Notes under the pieces: model-generated
What the model was told of the DNA's origin: nothing
The model's input: the letters and a program-made list of their open reading frames with translations, nothing else
The model's database searches: none
Position numbers and translations under genes: made by a program
Source of the DNA: Neostapfia colusana
Lineage: Eukaryota; Streptophyta; Magnoliopsida; Poales; Poaceae
Assembly (NCBI GenBank): GCA_030760725.1
Contig: JASWHV010000009.1
Coordinates: 110,247,854-110,311,853 of the forward strand
DNA length: 64,000 nucleotides
Direction of reading: 5' to 3'
In this document: in pieces, positions 41,614 to 54,621 of the stretch
Numbering within the stretch: the first letter of the stretch is position 1
How the letters are laid out: each line of letters opens with the position of its first letter

Positions 41614-44477
41614 CTAAGTTGTTGCCTCCACGACACCCATGGAGGCTATGGCTGAGGAGATTTCCACGCTATCCAGGTGTGTCTCCTTTCTGATCGTCTT
41701 GATTGCTTCACTTGACAGCGGGGACTTGTACATAGCCAGATATTTGATCTTCGCCTCATGCGTGTGCTCCTCACCCGCTGGGGCGAGGTTCAACTGCCTT
41801 ATAAGACGTTCAGTTGCACTATGAATCACCGGTATCACAGGCGACCTACCAGCAAGGCGAGAGCTGCGACGGGTTGGTTCGACAGAGACTGAACGTTTTT
41901 CCCTTCGACGGATGACTTTCGGTGCTGGTTCTTCTAGTATGGGTGGCGCAGGTGCAGGAAAGGTGCTGTTGATAAAAATTTGGACTTTGTCGGAAACCCT
42001 CTTCTGTACTTTCATCTCCTGGTTTTCAGCTGGGTTCTGATCTACCACGATGGCCCCCTCCAAAGGATCCTGATCAGGGACTTCGACCGACGCGACCGAC
42101 ATTTCTGTCAGGGTGACAATCGGATACATCTCCAAAGGTGTGACCTCAGAAACCTGCTTGGCAGCTGCAACGGGGAGCAAGGACGCTCCAGTAGGTGACT
42201 TTGTATGTCACCCCTCCCGTACTCATGGTAAGTGATCGCCTCATCAAGAAATACGGACCCAACAACTCCGGCTATCCGCCCATTGGCCGTGGGTGGACAC
42301 CGTGCTTCCGGCAGAGGGTATGCCGTTGTTGTCAATATAGTCACCAAAGCGTCCGCTACATCTGCTGTCTTTGGCTGCTCCAACGAACATACGAGGATGC
42401 CAGCAGACATCCGTGACGTAGAGCGACCACGGGGATGCTCATCATCAGCAGGACCGCTGCGTCCCCTCCTTGGGGACCGGGTGCGGTGACGGGCCAGAGG
42501 TTGCTGGCGCCCATGGAATTCAGCCGGGGCCCCTTGCATTGATATTTTCACGCTCTGGTGGAGGATGACGTCCCTCATCAACCGGATCCTCATCCCCGTG
42601 CCCACCATGCAGGTGGTGACGACAAGGACTTAACATTGTTGTGGGTCACCTGCACCATCGACCATTCCACGCCTTCAGGCAAAGCTGTGAAATCTAGGAA
42701 ACTCAGGAGTTTTCCGAGTTGGAGGAGATCGAGGACATCAGTCCACTAGCCCACTTGTCTCGGATGGAGGAGACTCGGCACGCCTGGGAGTATAATCATA
42801 GATGTGGTCGAGGTGAATAATGATCTCCACAGCATGGCCCTCTGGTGGAAAACTCCCCAAGCCCACCCTGAGGGGGCCTGACGAAAACTGGAGCGGCCAT
42901 CATTTCCGGAGAAGAAGTAACCATCTTGCTACGCGGAAGCAGGTTTGGATTATATTGAACATCCAACCCTTGAAACTGAACAGACCTGAAAAGTCCTCCT
43001 CCGACGAAGGGGATCCATATAATCAAAGAGGCAGACATCTCTGAGGATTTGATGGACCCCATCAGCACACCAGGCAAAGGCGGGAAGATTCAATATAAAC
43101 CTTGACCTGGTACAGCCAAGCCACTGGCCGCGCTGAGGAGAGCGTCCACGGCCGGACCTCATAATGGGCGCCAACAATGGATACAACACCCCTTTGCACT
43201 ACTCTGTCCCGGTTTTCAGCGAAGTCGAACCTCACCAGGAAGTTATCCGCGTGAAGACGGGAGACAGAGAAGTATCGCTGGGGTATGCGGAGGTGCTGGT
43301 GGAGGGCTGAGCAAACTTCGACAACATCTGTTGGGCGACGTAAGTTGCGGCCCGAGAGGATCACCGCTTTGTGGTTGAGGTTGTGGAGTTCTGCTGCCAT
43401 GACTCCGCCCGACACGGCGGTGGATTGTCCGGACATAGGTCTACGGTCCGGTTGTCCCACAGTGGAGGGGGTGCTCATGACATATCGGCCGGCGAGGAAG
43501 CTTGAGCAATGGAATAGCTTGGACAGTGGGGGATTATCGGGACCTCTAACGGATCTCTGGGTTTGTCTGTCTGTTTTTTTTGGAAGGAGGGTTGGGTGAA
43601 TTGTGAGATGACCCCCTGGCTGAGAGCTTGAGAAACAATAGCCCGAGGATTCAATCCAACGGGATTTAACATGGATCGGAGAAGGTCTAGCGGACCGTTG
43701 AGCCGATCGACGCGAGGAGACAAGCGTCTATCCCAACGAGAGGTCAGCTTCAACTCCTCCATTTTTAGCAGCGGAGTTAAGGAGGGCTACCTCCATTGAT
43801 TGCAAATGCAGCAAGGCCGACTCCTTGGTCGTCCCATCACCTGGGGCTCCCTCTAAGACAACGGTTGCAACTAGGCCAGGCCGGTGGCTAGCAGTGATAA
43901 CGGCAGGAGGAGGTGACGAAACATCCTTGTAGGCGCGCAGAGGACAGGACGAAGGAGGCGGCCTGAGGACAGAAGCTAGAAGGTTTTCTGAAGGATCCTC
44001 TTGGATACTAGGAACTGATGAGGTCGTTGTAGCCGACCTAGGCCTAGGGTTTTGCACCCAGGGAGCAGAAGGCAAGACTGGGCTTCCCCGTTTGAGGATC
44101 ACCGGAGTCGCCGGAGGGGGGTGCGGAAGGTTTACCACGCCCACCGATACCCAATCCTCGGAGGAGAACGGCATAGTCGAGATCACCGGGTTGAGGAGGG
44201 ACGGGGATCTTCCTCGAATAAGACCCGAGGAGGTACCCACTTGGGAATGTACTTCTTGAACCGAGGAGGATGGTTGTCGTGAATCATCGTCGGACTCAGA
44301 AACTTCTCCTTGCAAAATGGGCAGCAGGGAGAAAGCGCTATCCTCATCGGTGAAGCAGGCGTCAGCCTGGCCCCTCGATACTGGTTCCGAGGTGACGAGG
44401 GAGGAGAAGGGAGTGCACAGTACATCAGAGGATGAGTATATGGAGCCCTGTGTAGAATTCCACGATAAGAAAGACAT
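41614..44477 (-). pseudogene. LINE ORF1 region, frame-shifted
   Basis: Open minus-strand pieces at 44477-43728, 43762-43475, 43478-43062, 43077-42796, 42608-42108 and 42180-41614 follow one another in changing frames. The 43478-43062 piece (AVILSGRNLRRPTDVVEVCS, YFSVSRLHADNFLVRFDF, RPWTLSSARPVAWLYQVKVY) resembles the DUF4283-like nucleic-acid-binding domain of plant LINE ORF1. The N-terminal piece is Ser/Pro-rich; the C-terminal piece has a basic RRREKRSVSVEPTRRSSRLA motif. The 5' end of the LINE is near 44480. No target duplication was found. Confidence 0.72.
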
Positions 44478-46129
44478 CTAGCTCAGCTTTTGAGACACCT
44501 CACACTAATGGGACGAATCATCCCTAGTCTTTGCTTGACAAACTCACTAGTCCATAGTAGCACCTCAATCCAACGCATCCATTTTATCTAGGACTTACTA
44601 TGCACTAAAGTTTACATGGTTTTCTAAATGCCTCCCGATCCCAAGACCATGCTGTTGTGAGTTGTGATGATGCATGTTACAGGTAGATCTGTTCCAGAGA
44701 AATACAACGCATGCTTAAAAAGGGAAACATGAAACAACAATAATCTGTCGAACATTGTAATATATGTTTGGTAAGGTGTAGTTCCCTATAGAAAAAGATG
44801 TCTGACCCTTCTTTTTCGTGTCACCCACATATTCGGTAGAGGCGCACTTATTATATGTACCAAATAGATGATTGGAGAGTTAAAATGTATCATAACAAGT
44901 ACAAGACTAACATGTCAAGATTTTTCTGCCTAATGTCTACAGAACACATACATTAAAAATATACATGGAACAACAAATATACTTGGCATGTAATTTTAAA
45001 GCTTATGAAACAATTTACAAGATTAGAAATAGACATGCTACAACATATATTCATGAAGGTGAATGTACCGTATCCTTCACATATAACTTTGAAAGCTTTT
45101 GAGTCATTCCAGGCATGCCACCAATCAACTCAGATGTTTTTGAATTCAAATAACTATGGCAAGGAAATAATCATCCAGATCATTCATGACCATATCTGAC
45201 AGCTATTTGACATGACTGAAGATCATCATATCCTCTATGACGCCCAAGCATCAAGGAAAGGTTTGTAACTAAGAATCTGTAGTAACAGTAGGAGCATCCT
45301 TTGCGGCTGCAAAGCACAAGATTCCAAAGTGCACAATCATTTTTAATCGTCTGAAGCGCTTGAAGAGGCCTTTATTTTTCCACGTGTCATCTTCTTAGTA
45401 TTATTTGAAAAGTACGCTGCTGAAAGTCCATACATGATATTACTGTCATCATTTTTCCTGGGAGGAAACATGCATGAGCAACATTAAACTTACATTCCAT
45501 TGTGATGTAAAATGGCCTTCAGTTCTGCTTGCATATTGGTGCCGATTCTCTGTAGATAATTTGTTTTTGTTCTTTCCAGGTTCAGGGTCCTTAGTATGGC
45601 ACCTATAATTGTGTCCAGTTCTTCATCTGTACGGCAACAAGCAATAACTGTTGTACCCTCATATAGTTCCTATGACGATTTTGTTTACTATCACTTCAAT
45701 AATTTTATGATTTATCGAGAGATTAGTATATAGATCCTGACATAGAGGAGTGCAGTTTTAAATTCAATCCCTGTGTACCTTGACAATTCTCAAAAGACAA
45801 ACTCCCTCTTGTAAAAAACTCTTTCAAAAAAGAGTTATTCTACTCTATTATGTTCCACTCTGCTGCAGTATAAAATAGAGACTACGAAGAGCAACTATAG
45901 TAATTAAGAATTCCTACTAAAAGTCATTAGTAAAAACAAAGAACTTTATGTAAGGGAACTAAACTTTCCTACACGGAGCTATTTGAAAGATATTTCACAT
46001 TTCCCATTTATATTTTTATATTATCATTTAGTTTTTTCTTTTCCGAAAGCTCAATATGGCCTATGTTATATGCATTCAGGACCATTGTGATGCATTTAAA
46101 TTCATCAAGTAAATGAGAAATAAAGGGGA

Positions 46130-47215
46130 TTAAGAATTTTTTTCCCAAGAGCTGTCTGTCTGGTCCACAAGACTTCTACATTGTGAGCAACCCAACTAGT
46201 CACATGCTATTACCACTGAACAAGATTAATTATATAGAGGTAGAGTGAGAGGGCATGACCATCACCTCCTTAATTGTTTTGCTCTGACCATCATCTCCTG
46301 AATTCTAATGTTCCCTTCTCTTGTAAACAAGGTCATGACCTATGTCTCTTTGACAAAAAAATACAAAGGTGTCCCCATAAGTTACCAAAGAAAATAAAAT
46401 TTTCAGCTCAACCATGTTCTAATAGTACTATAGCTACAATCCTGCATCTAGGCACAACAACAAGATGACCTCTCTAGCTGCTAGCACAATCATTGGCACC
46501 CGGTAAGTGAGCAATCTTTGATGTATACAATACCAGATGCTTTGCCCTTGATGACCTCCTTCCAGCCTGCAGCTTTGAGATATAGGTACTGATGAATAAG
46601 GATAATTATTGGAAGCGACATATTCAGGAGCACTACACAGCCATACATGTTTGTGTGCTCTACTCCGGATGCCTCCCAAACATAAAACTACTAAGCAATG
46701 ACGGCCACACACCGTTTTGAAAGCAGTATGGTTCTTCATCCAATTCTCCTTCCCTGTCTCAAACACACCTATATATAATGATGAGGAGGTAGAAAATGAA
46801 TTGATTGCATTGTAATTATTAAACCACAGTCGGCAATGAAACTCATAAAGGATCTGAATTATAGCCCATTTATATTGTTGGGGAATATAATCAATAGTCA
46901 AAAGAACTGGAAGGAACGCAACATGAACTCCAGCATTCATGTTCAAGTACATAATAACTATGGGAATGCTAATTTTCAGACGTCTGAAACTAGCATCTTC
47001 TTTCAACCTACGCCCTAAGTTGTCGGATCAATATTTTTGCACTTGTTGTGAGTTGCTTTTCTGCTTTTGTAGCATTATGTTTTGATAATAAAAAAAACTA
47101 GATCAGACAACTCAAAGTGTAGGTTGCAAGGAGATATTAATTTCATGCGCCTATAAATTAGCAACTTCCTAATGATTAAGTCAATAACTGAAGTTTTTAG
47201 TCCATCAGTGTAAGA
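46130..47215 (+). repeat. Duplicated non-coding block, copy 2
   Basis: Parallel to 10790-12010 (see there) in the same orientation. Examples are 'caaggtcatgacctatg', 'caatcattggcaccc', 'cacctatatataatgatgag' and 'aagtcaataactgaagtttt'. Confidence 0.65.
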
Positions 47216-47901
47216 TTCCATCTCGTTAAGACTTTCTAGTGATATAGTTTCGGCCCACGACCCATATGGCTCAGAAGTAAAGTGGAGTTATAAGATTGAA
47301 TAGCCACATAATATTGATTGTTTAGGTGAGTGAGAGTTATCATATAACCCTTGTTATTTCAATCACCACACTTTCAGATTAACTCTTTACACGAAGAGAA
47401 GACGAAAACTAATAAAGGTGCTACGTGTGTACGTGTGTCCACCCCATGTGAGGGCCGAGCAACAAGGACATAGGGTGTTATAGCAAGGCATGCAGCATTT
47501 CAATGTGCAGGCAGGTAATCAGAGGAGTACCATATGCAGCACGATCAGGACGACTAGCCATTCTCACTGACGCCATAACCTTAGTGGACAGTTATGCATA
47601 TGGATCTCAAAACTGATATGATGCAGTATTTTGTAAAATATTATAAAATTCAGAAAGCCTTGATATGGTATTGATATATCCAGAGTTTGTAGCAAGTGGT
47701 TAGAGATTTTTTCCCAGACATGTGTGACGATCTGCATGAAAATTAATAGAATTCCCTTATTTAAAAATGGTAGTACGATTCAGAAACAAGTAAGAATTAA
47801 CATAAAAATTATGATAACCAAGGTCCAGCTCCCTAGCAAAAATGTGGCCTACGTGTCTTGTTTGCGCCATCCACTTATCTTTCACAAGAGACACTTTATT
47901 A

Positions 47902-47948
47902 CTCCCTGCGTTTCGAATCTGTCGTTAAATAATTCAAAACGGGGGGAG
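47902..47948 (+). mobile_element. Mini Stowaway-type MITE
   Basis: CTCCCTGCGTTTCGAATC... to ...AATTCAAAACGGGGGGAG, flanked by TA on both sides. It is only 47 bases, so probably an internal-deletion product. Confidence 0.65.
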
Positions 47949-48417
47949 TACATGACAAGGGATAAACGAATCAAAGGGGGTCATAAGTTACACACAGAGG
48001 AACAGATCGACTTTTACTGCATGGTGACCTCAAGAAACTCGTATGGCGAAATCAATCAAGCCATGTGAGGATTCACCTAATTTGCACCAAGTCATGTTAT
48101 ACCTTCTTTTACTTTAGTCCTACCTCTGTACTTTCGTCCCCATAACTTAAAACTCAATTTACAACATTTTTCTTGATTTCTGCACTCTTATTTTTGTTGC
48201 CAGGATTATAATTTAGGGTCATCAACGGTTCTCTAATCATAACTTGTAAATTACTCTATAACCAGCTCTAGTCAGTCTCTTTAGCGGAACCCGTTCGTCT
48301 AACGTATTGCATACATCACTAACATTCAGATTCAGGCTTCACATACGAGTAGAATATCATAGAAGCCCCATCCCTCTTTAGCTATGAGCGATGTCAAGTA
48401 CAGTAGCAATATTATTC

Positions 48418-48468
48418 CTTCATTTTAAACTCGTCGGCGTCAAATAATTCGAAACGGAGGAAATATTT
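48418..48468 (+). mobile_element. Degenerate mini MITE
   Basis: 'ttccttcattttaaactcg' to 'aattcgaaacggaggaaa' resembles 47902-47948, with worn ends. Confidence 0.4.
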
Positions 48469-48951
48469 ATTCTCTTCCATCTCCCCTCACATCCATTTTG
48501 TGGAATTTGACAATTTAACTATCTTGACAGTGCACCTTAAAACATAAATCACCTAGTGAACTCTAATTTAACTAGTTTACTTCCAAACACAGATCAAATC
48601 TTAAAGAAAAAAATATATATGAGGATTTGAGTGTTCTTCCTTTTAAATTTTGAATGAGATAATTAAAACCACATCACTACCGTGTTCTATGTGAACAAAA
48701 ATTAAGAGACGATGCATCGTTAACATTGCAACCAAATAAAGCAATTAAACATCAGCGTTAGAGCATATTGTCAGATCTGTTTTAGAAAATAAAATTCTAG
48801 CATTTTAAAAATTATGAGCTGTGTGTAAAGCTAAATAGGAAAAGGGAGAAAAAGAATCCCATGACTGAAACTCAAGAAACACGAAAGCAAGAACCGGAAG
48901 AAGCAGCCAATCTGCAGAGCGAGCCAGCGCACAGTTTTCTCATGCGGTTGG

Positions 48952-51900
48952 TGTAACAACCCCAAATTCTTAAACGTGAGACAAAAACCGCCATCCTCTC
49001 CTCCCCTCTCACTGCCAAAGGAGCCCCACACGTCAGTTTCCCCCACCCTAACCGTAGCCCTCCTCTCTCTCTCTCTCCCCGCTCTATTATCACATGTGAT
49101 CAAATCAACTCGGCCACGAGCAAATTTTCGTGCCTCCTCCGCAACTGACGCCCCCACAACCGCCGCCACTTCCTCCTCTATAAAACCAGCCAAACCCCGG
49201 CCGAAATCCTCCACAGAAACCACCCTCATTCCTCCCGATCGAAAAAACCGCCCCAATCTCAATTCTTCAAAAACACCCATAGATCTTCGGTTCTAGCAAC
49301 TCCTACACACTCCCTCGGCCTCAAGGACGAATTTCCGACGAAAACCTCTGAAGAAACACGCCTAGAAAGCAATTCCGACGAAGCTCGCCGGAGATCGCCG
49401 CTGATCGTCATCGCCGACGTCTCTCCGGCCAATTCTGATCCCCGAAGAAACCCCTAGGTGAGTTCCCCATCTCCTCCACTTTCTTCTGATGCAAAGAGAT
49501 CAAGAAACGGTGAAGAAACGGCAAAACCCGAAAATTTCCGGCGAGGCCGCCGGCGCGCACAGCCGCCGGCCGCAAAGGAGAAGGGGGTGAGGCGACGTGG
49601 CCGCTTCTGAGCCCTCGGATCTGAAGTGAGCGGTTAAGATTAAAAGAACATATACCGGTTCGATTCTTTTAATCTGGGCCGTTAATCTCAGATCCTAGGC
49701 CCACATTTAAAACAGGTCGTAGCCTTTGGAAAATTCACAAAGGGGTCCCTAGAGATTTAAATAACTAGGAAATAGCCCCTATGATTTACAGAATCAACCC
49801 TAGGCTTTATAGAAATTAGGAAATTCACTGTGAATTAACCAATAAGCCCCTGTGTACTTTATAAATTGATAAAATTATTCTGTAAATGCATTTTGAACCC
49901 TAGAAAATTGTAACTATTACATTTTGGCCCAAAACAGATTAAAAGTTTGATTTTAATTCCGTAATTAATCAAAATAGGCTAAATAACTTTTGAAAAATGT
50001 TAGGAAATTATTAAAAACTCTGTTTAAACATTTTGATCAGAATATAAAGTTTGAAACTAAAAATAATGATTTCCAAAAGGCTTAAATTATTTATTTAGTG
50101 ACAAGTAAATTCTGAAAATTAAATAAAAACAATATAGATCTCAGAAAATATTTAAAATTTATTAAAAGGTGTAAGATTATTCTGTTTCCATAATTTTATA
50201 CATGTATAGTTTCTGTAGTCAAGAAAAATTAAATAAATGGCAGAAAATGTATTTTTAAACATTAAATAAATGCTGAAATATAAATATAAATATTATATAT
50301 TAAAGAAAAATTATGGAAACTGTCCCAAATGCATAAATATGTTCTGAAATGGAGAAAATAATAATATGAGTTCTGAAAATGATTATAGTAATAATTTAAA
50401 TAATTTTTAGAACTGAATTAATTATAAAATTAACATATATACATATAAAAATTCTAGAAATTATTAAATATCACTACAAAATTAGAAATGAGTATTTTGC
50501 TACAACAAAGATAAAGTAAAAGATATAGATGTCCATTTGAAACTTATTTTCATTTCAAACCACATGAAATGACATGAAATTAATAGTATATGTGTAATCA
50601 AACATATATATGATTGAAATGTATTGTTAAGATTCTTATGGCATATTTTGCATTGTTTTGTGTGCATATACATGGGTAGAACCAATCCAAGAACCACATT
50701 ATAATCTTCAAGAGCAAGATTTCGAAGTAAATCAACCTCCATTCAAAGGCAAGTGTTCCTTAACCACTTTGTTCCTATTCTAGGATGATAAGTTAGGATG
50801 CTTACGTGAATGTCATCAATATGAAACCTAATTTAGGTTGTTTCCCTAGTTATATTCCTTTATCATTCCTTGTTGAACCATGGAGGGATTTAGTTAATAT
50901 TTGTCGGTTATCATTTTATGTGCTTAGCCATGCTTAGTACTTAGAAAATGAATGAAACATAAATGTGTTAGACTTGTGGATTATATGAAAGACACAAGAG
51001 TGTGTCATGGTGTTAGGAATCTAGACATGCTGGTTGTTTTGGATGCTGCTTCGTGCACGAGACTCGGGTTAGTGAATGTGCCTATCTTAGATTCTAAGGA
51101 CCGATTCATGGAACAGTTAACCCGGCTTTATAGTGCCACCACAAGACTGAGATGGGGCAGCTTGGCCAATTAATTAGGAATTTGTCGGTATAGTATGAGT
51201 GTTTGGATGGTGCGGGGAATGGGAGTCCATTTTTGACTGCCCTGGGAACTGCAAGGCTCAAGATGGGGCTTCTGCAGGGGAGGGTTTACTCCCAGGAACT
51301 GCAGCGGTGAAACCTCAGTGGGCTTGTACTTGCCGGTAGACCCTTTGTAAAGGCCATGTAGTGATCTCCTGATCGCACACCAAAGGAAGTGTGTAATGTG
51401 GCTTGCAACCACGGATATCAGAGAGGTTCTTAGTCCACCTGGCAACAGGGGATGAAATCACTACTTGTGGGTAAAGTGGTACAATCTCTGTAGAGAACCA
51501 AACTGTCATGACAGCCGTGCTCACGGTCAAGAGCGGTTTGGACTTGTCCATGATTAGAGAAACATGGATGTGAGTTGAAAGAGGTCGTTGGGTGGTGTAA
51601 CCTAACATTAATGACTTAATTATGATGATGGTGGGATTATCACTTAGTAAGATAGGTTGCTAATCAAAGCTAAGGCTTAGGATTAATGCATAGTGCTTAA
51701 CCATATTAGCCTTTCCTTGCTATTAGCCTTCATAACATCCTTTCCTATACTTGCTGAGTACCTTTGGTACTCAAACTTGCTTTTGTTGGATATCATATGA
51801 TGCTCAGGTGCAAATGAAGGTATAGACTTCGATGAGGAGGACTTTGATCCCGAAGAGTTGTTCTAGGTTGGCGAAACCCCCGGGCAACGCCTGTGGAACT

Positions 51901-52116
51901 GGAGCACCACGCTAGAGTCTTCCCCTGTCATGTTATTAGTGTACTAGTACTCTTATTTTATATTTTATGTCTTATGATGTAATATTACGTTGTATGATAA
52001 ACTTGGCTTATAATATAATGATATTTCACTCTTGTCGGCACATGTATGAGTCAACTGATCCTGACATACATGTGAGAATACGCTCGGTTGTTCCTTATGG
52101 AAAACCGGGTGTGACA
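48952..52116 (+). mobile_element. Solo LTR of a Gypsy element, same superfamily as Gypsy-C
   Basis: 3165 bases from TGTAACAACCCC to CCGGGTGTGACA, flanked by a perfect 5-base duplication GTTGG (48947-48951 and 52117-52121). No primer site follows and no internal region is present on this strand. A TATA box CTCTATAAAA lies at about 49177. It shares with the LTRs at 31179 and 54622 a conserved 3' block containing CTGTCATGACAG (51503-51514), a stem-forming CCGTGCTCACGG (51515-51526), an open frame ending LRWGSLAN (51173) and TGAGTACC-TTT-GGTACTCA (51755-51773). It is the usual product of recombination between two LTRs. Confidence 0.92.
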
Positions 52117-52121
52117 GTTGG

Positions 52122-52975
52122 CTTGGGAATTATGCTCCTCTGCTGCTTCCTAGCCGCCGGATTAATCTATTCTACTCCACCCAGGTTGGTCACCTTCGAT
52201 GCTCCAAATTTGTGGAATTTGTTTGACTATCGGATTTTGATTTCTCTTTGAGGTATTTGGGGGTGGCAAAACATGACTTGTTATATGCCCCTTTATTTCT
52301 TTTTTGCTCCTTGGTTGCCGTCTGGGACTCGACCTGTAATCCGATCCAGATTGGTTGGAAGAACAGCCTATTGGATCGGCAACGCGCGTTGCCTTGCTGG
52401 TTTTCTGCAGGTGAGGAGTGCTTGGAGTGGATTTCTTGAATTTCTTTCAATCTATATTTGAATGTTGTTGAAGATTGTGTGTAAAAATCCCTTTGAGTGC
52501 TCTGGAATCGTAAACCCAATTTGAGCTGCTGCTTTGTCTTTGTACTCTGTATTCAGATGTTTTCTCCAAACTGAGGTCAAAAGAAATTTCTTGAAATGAT
52601 CTGCTACTGTTCTCAGATCTTTAAATACCTAACGTTTGGTTTATTACAGTTCATAACTTCTGAAAATTGTTCGTACTTGCAGTTGGGTGGATTTGGATCG
52701 AATACAATTTTTTTAGTTTATTGTTACATTTTTTATCCCAAGATTCGAAAGGCCAGTTTTGTCCGTTACGGTTCCAGTTTAACTTAACTTTCTAATGTCG
52801 TTGGAATGATATGTCTATTTCTTGTGCTCATGATTCCGATTTGAGCTTATGTACTGTACCTGGTTGAAATCTCTACTGTGCTTATCAATGTTAACAGATT
52901 AAACAAGCTCTTAAACAAAGTGATCAGTATGGGGTGACTGGTCCAGGCCACACAGTCCGACCTACACCATTCCGA
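52122..52975. other. Unassigned DNA between solo LTR and truncated Gypsy-B
   Basis: No recognised coding or repeat sequence. It contains 'ttggatcggcaacgcgcgtt' and 'tttctgcaggtgagg', which looks like a splice-donor context, but no gene can be built. It ends where Gypsy-B gag similarity begins. Confidence 0.4.
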
Positions 52976-53266
52976 CCAATCATCAGCTTCTAATGGCTCT
53001 ATAGCATTGTCAAACCTTGGTGGTTTAGTGCTCAGTAACTCACTTAACTTTGGTTGATGTGGTGCATTTTGAATTTGTGGTTGGGGTTGTTGCAGATTGG
53101 CCACCACTTGTGTCAAGTTTTGTATGAGTTGATTTTGCATGTTCATCATTTGTTGTATCACTTCCCCATCAGCTCTTTGTGCAACTCTTGGCTGCCATTC
53201 AGGTAGAGGAAACCTTGCATCCTCATTGTTGTTGTTCCCTTCATTGCGTCTTCTTCTTCCCGCCAT
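52976..53266 (-). pseudogene. Gypsy-B gag, truncated
   Basis: MAGRRRRNEGNNNNEDARF and MQNQLIQNLTQVVANLQQ match Gypsy-C gag, up to IEPLEADDW; then the sequence leaves the family at about 52975. About 97 codons remain; capsid, zinc knuckle and all of pol are missing. Unlike Gypsy-C, this copy has no stop at the codon before MMNMQ. Confidence 0.85.
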
Positions 53267-53611
53267 CTATTGTGGAAGATTATGTTTAAATTCATCTTAT
53301 ACATACCTTTATAGTTTGCATTATATTGTGTATATATCCTTATTATTTCCATATAAAAATTATAAAAAATTCTACATTTGTTTATTCAACAATCATATTT
53401 GAAACAAATCTAGCCTTTATATTCATTAATAATTATGTACATACAATAATGAGGTTGTGAACATAAGCCTATGGCTTTCACAACTCACGTTTACACACTA
53501 ACAACACATTACATTATCAAACCTAAACAACTACTTAAACAACCATTACACACTAAGCATTACAATATAATACACATACGTACTACCCGAGTTATTACAT
53601 GAGTAGGGACA

Positions 53612-54412
53612 CCTATTCTAGTTATCCCCTGGGTTCTATGCATTTTCCTATGGGTCCTCGTCATCACCATCAGGAGACCTAGCCTCTGACTCAGCTGTGG
53701 AGGCCTCAGCTGGTGGTGAAGCATGAGGGCGTTTGGCTGCCCTACGGTCTGGAGAATCCGGAGTCCAAGTGTCTCCATCCGAAACATAGAAATTACTTAT
53801 TTCTCCATCCCTCATCCTTATCAATCCATGCATTATGGCCTCCATCTTCTTCAGAAGGTCACGTACGTCCTGAAGCTCCTATTGGCAGTTCTGTAGCCTG
53901 GTGCTAACATCCACTCCTACCTCGAGGCTCACGTCCATCTGTACGATGTTGCAATCTTCATGGATTGGTTCGTAGTCGTACACGGCACTTCCACTTTGTC
54001 GCCGAGGGGTGTACATGTATTGAGTCCCCTCAAGGCGGCCACGGTTGATGTAGCTCTGGCACGTGATTGCCTCCCAAGTGGCATCCTTCTCAGCCTCTGC
54101 CATGGTGGACCTCCTTGCTGGTGAATTGTGGATCTTGAGAAGCTTGTTATCATGGTAGATCCTCGCCTGTGACCTCCATTCCTCGCGTTCTGTGCGAGAA
54201 ACTCGAGTGGTGTCGTATTGCACCTATAGCTTGCCGGTGTAACCAGCACAGCGAAGGAGGTGTCTAAGGCGATCCACCATGCCTTTAGTGGACTCTTCAT
54301 GAGTCTGGTATGTGGCGGGGTTGTCCACATCCTCCACAGTGCGTGCAGCCAATTGGTGTCGAGGAACTCGTCCTCCGGTGGACTTACGGGCCGTGAGACG
54401 TGTGCGTGCCAT
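53612..54412 (-). pseudogene. Gypsy-B ORF1 (H3 tail-like N-terminus), with stops
   Basis: It starts at ATG 54412 with A1-R2-T3-R4-L5-T6-A7-R8-K9-S10-T11-G12-G13-R14-V15-P16 after Met removal, in register with histone H3. A GAG-to-TAG change stops it near 54222 (after GYTGKL). CAG-to-TAG near 53879 and two further stops near the C-terminus (about 53650 and 53640) follow. The H3-like N-terminal segment itself is intact and identical to Gypsy-C. Only a 62-residue N-terminal peptide could be made. Confidence 0.85.
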
Positions 54413-54606
54413 CTGTTTTAAGAAAATTTAAAGTGAGTTAGAAAATAAACAATAATATACTTTTGAGTATAGATGAGGTTAGACAACATATATATAATCT
54501 AAATAATCCTTCTTCTACCAAAATCTTTGGTAAAATAGTTTTTACTAAAATAATGATACTCATCTCGTCCATTTCTAACTAGGTTTGCGTCCTACGGGCA
54601 ACCTTG

Positions 54607-54618
54607 GCTCTGATACCA
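54607..54618 (-). promoter_or_regulatory. Primer-binding site of Gypsy-B
   Basis: The reverse complement is TGGTATCAGAGC, next to the LTR at 54622. It shows that this LTR also serves as the 5' LTR of a second, truncated unit. Confidence 0.88.
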
Positions 54619-54621
54619 CTT

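Larger units (their letters stand above)
44480..48946. other. Low-copy non-coding stretch
   Basis: AT-rich DNA without supported genes; open frames are short and unconserved. It contains the paralogous block 46130-47215 and two small MITE-like hairpins (47902-47948 and about 48418-48468). Its right edge is the target duplication of the solo LTR. Confidence 0.6.
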
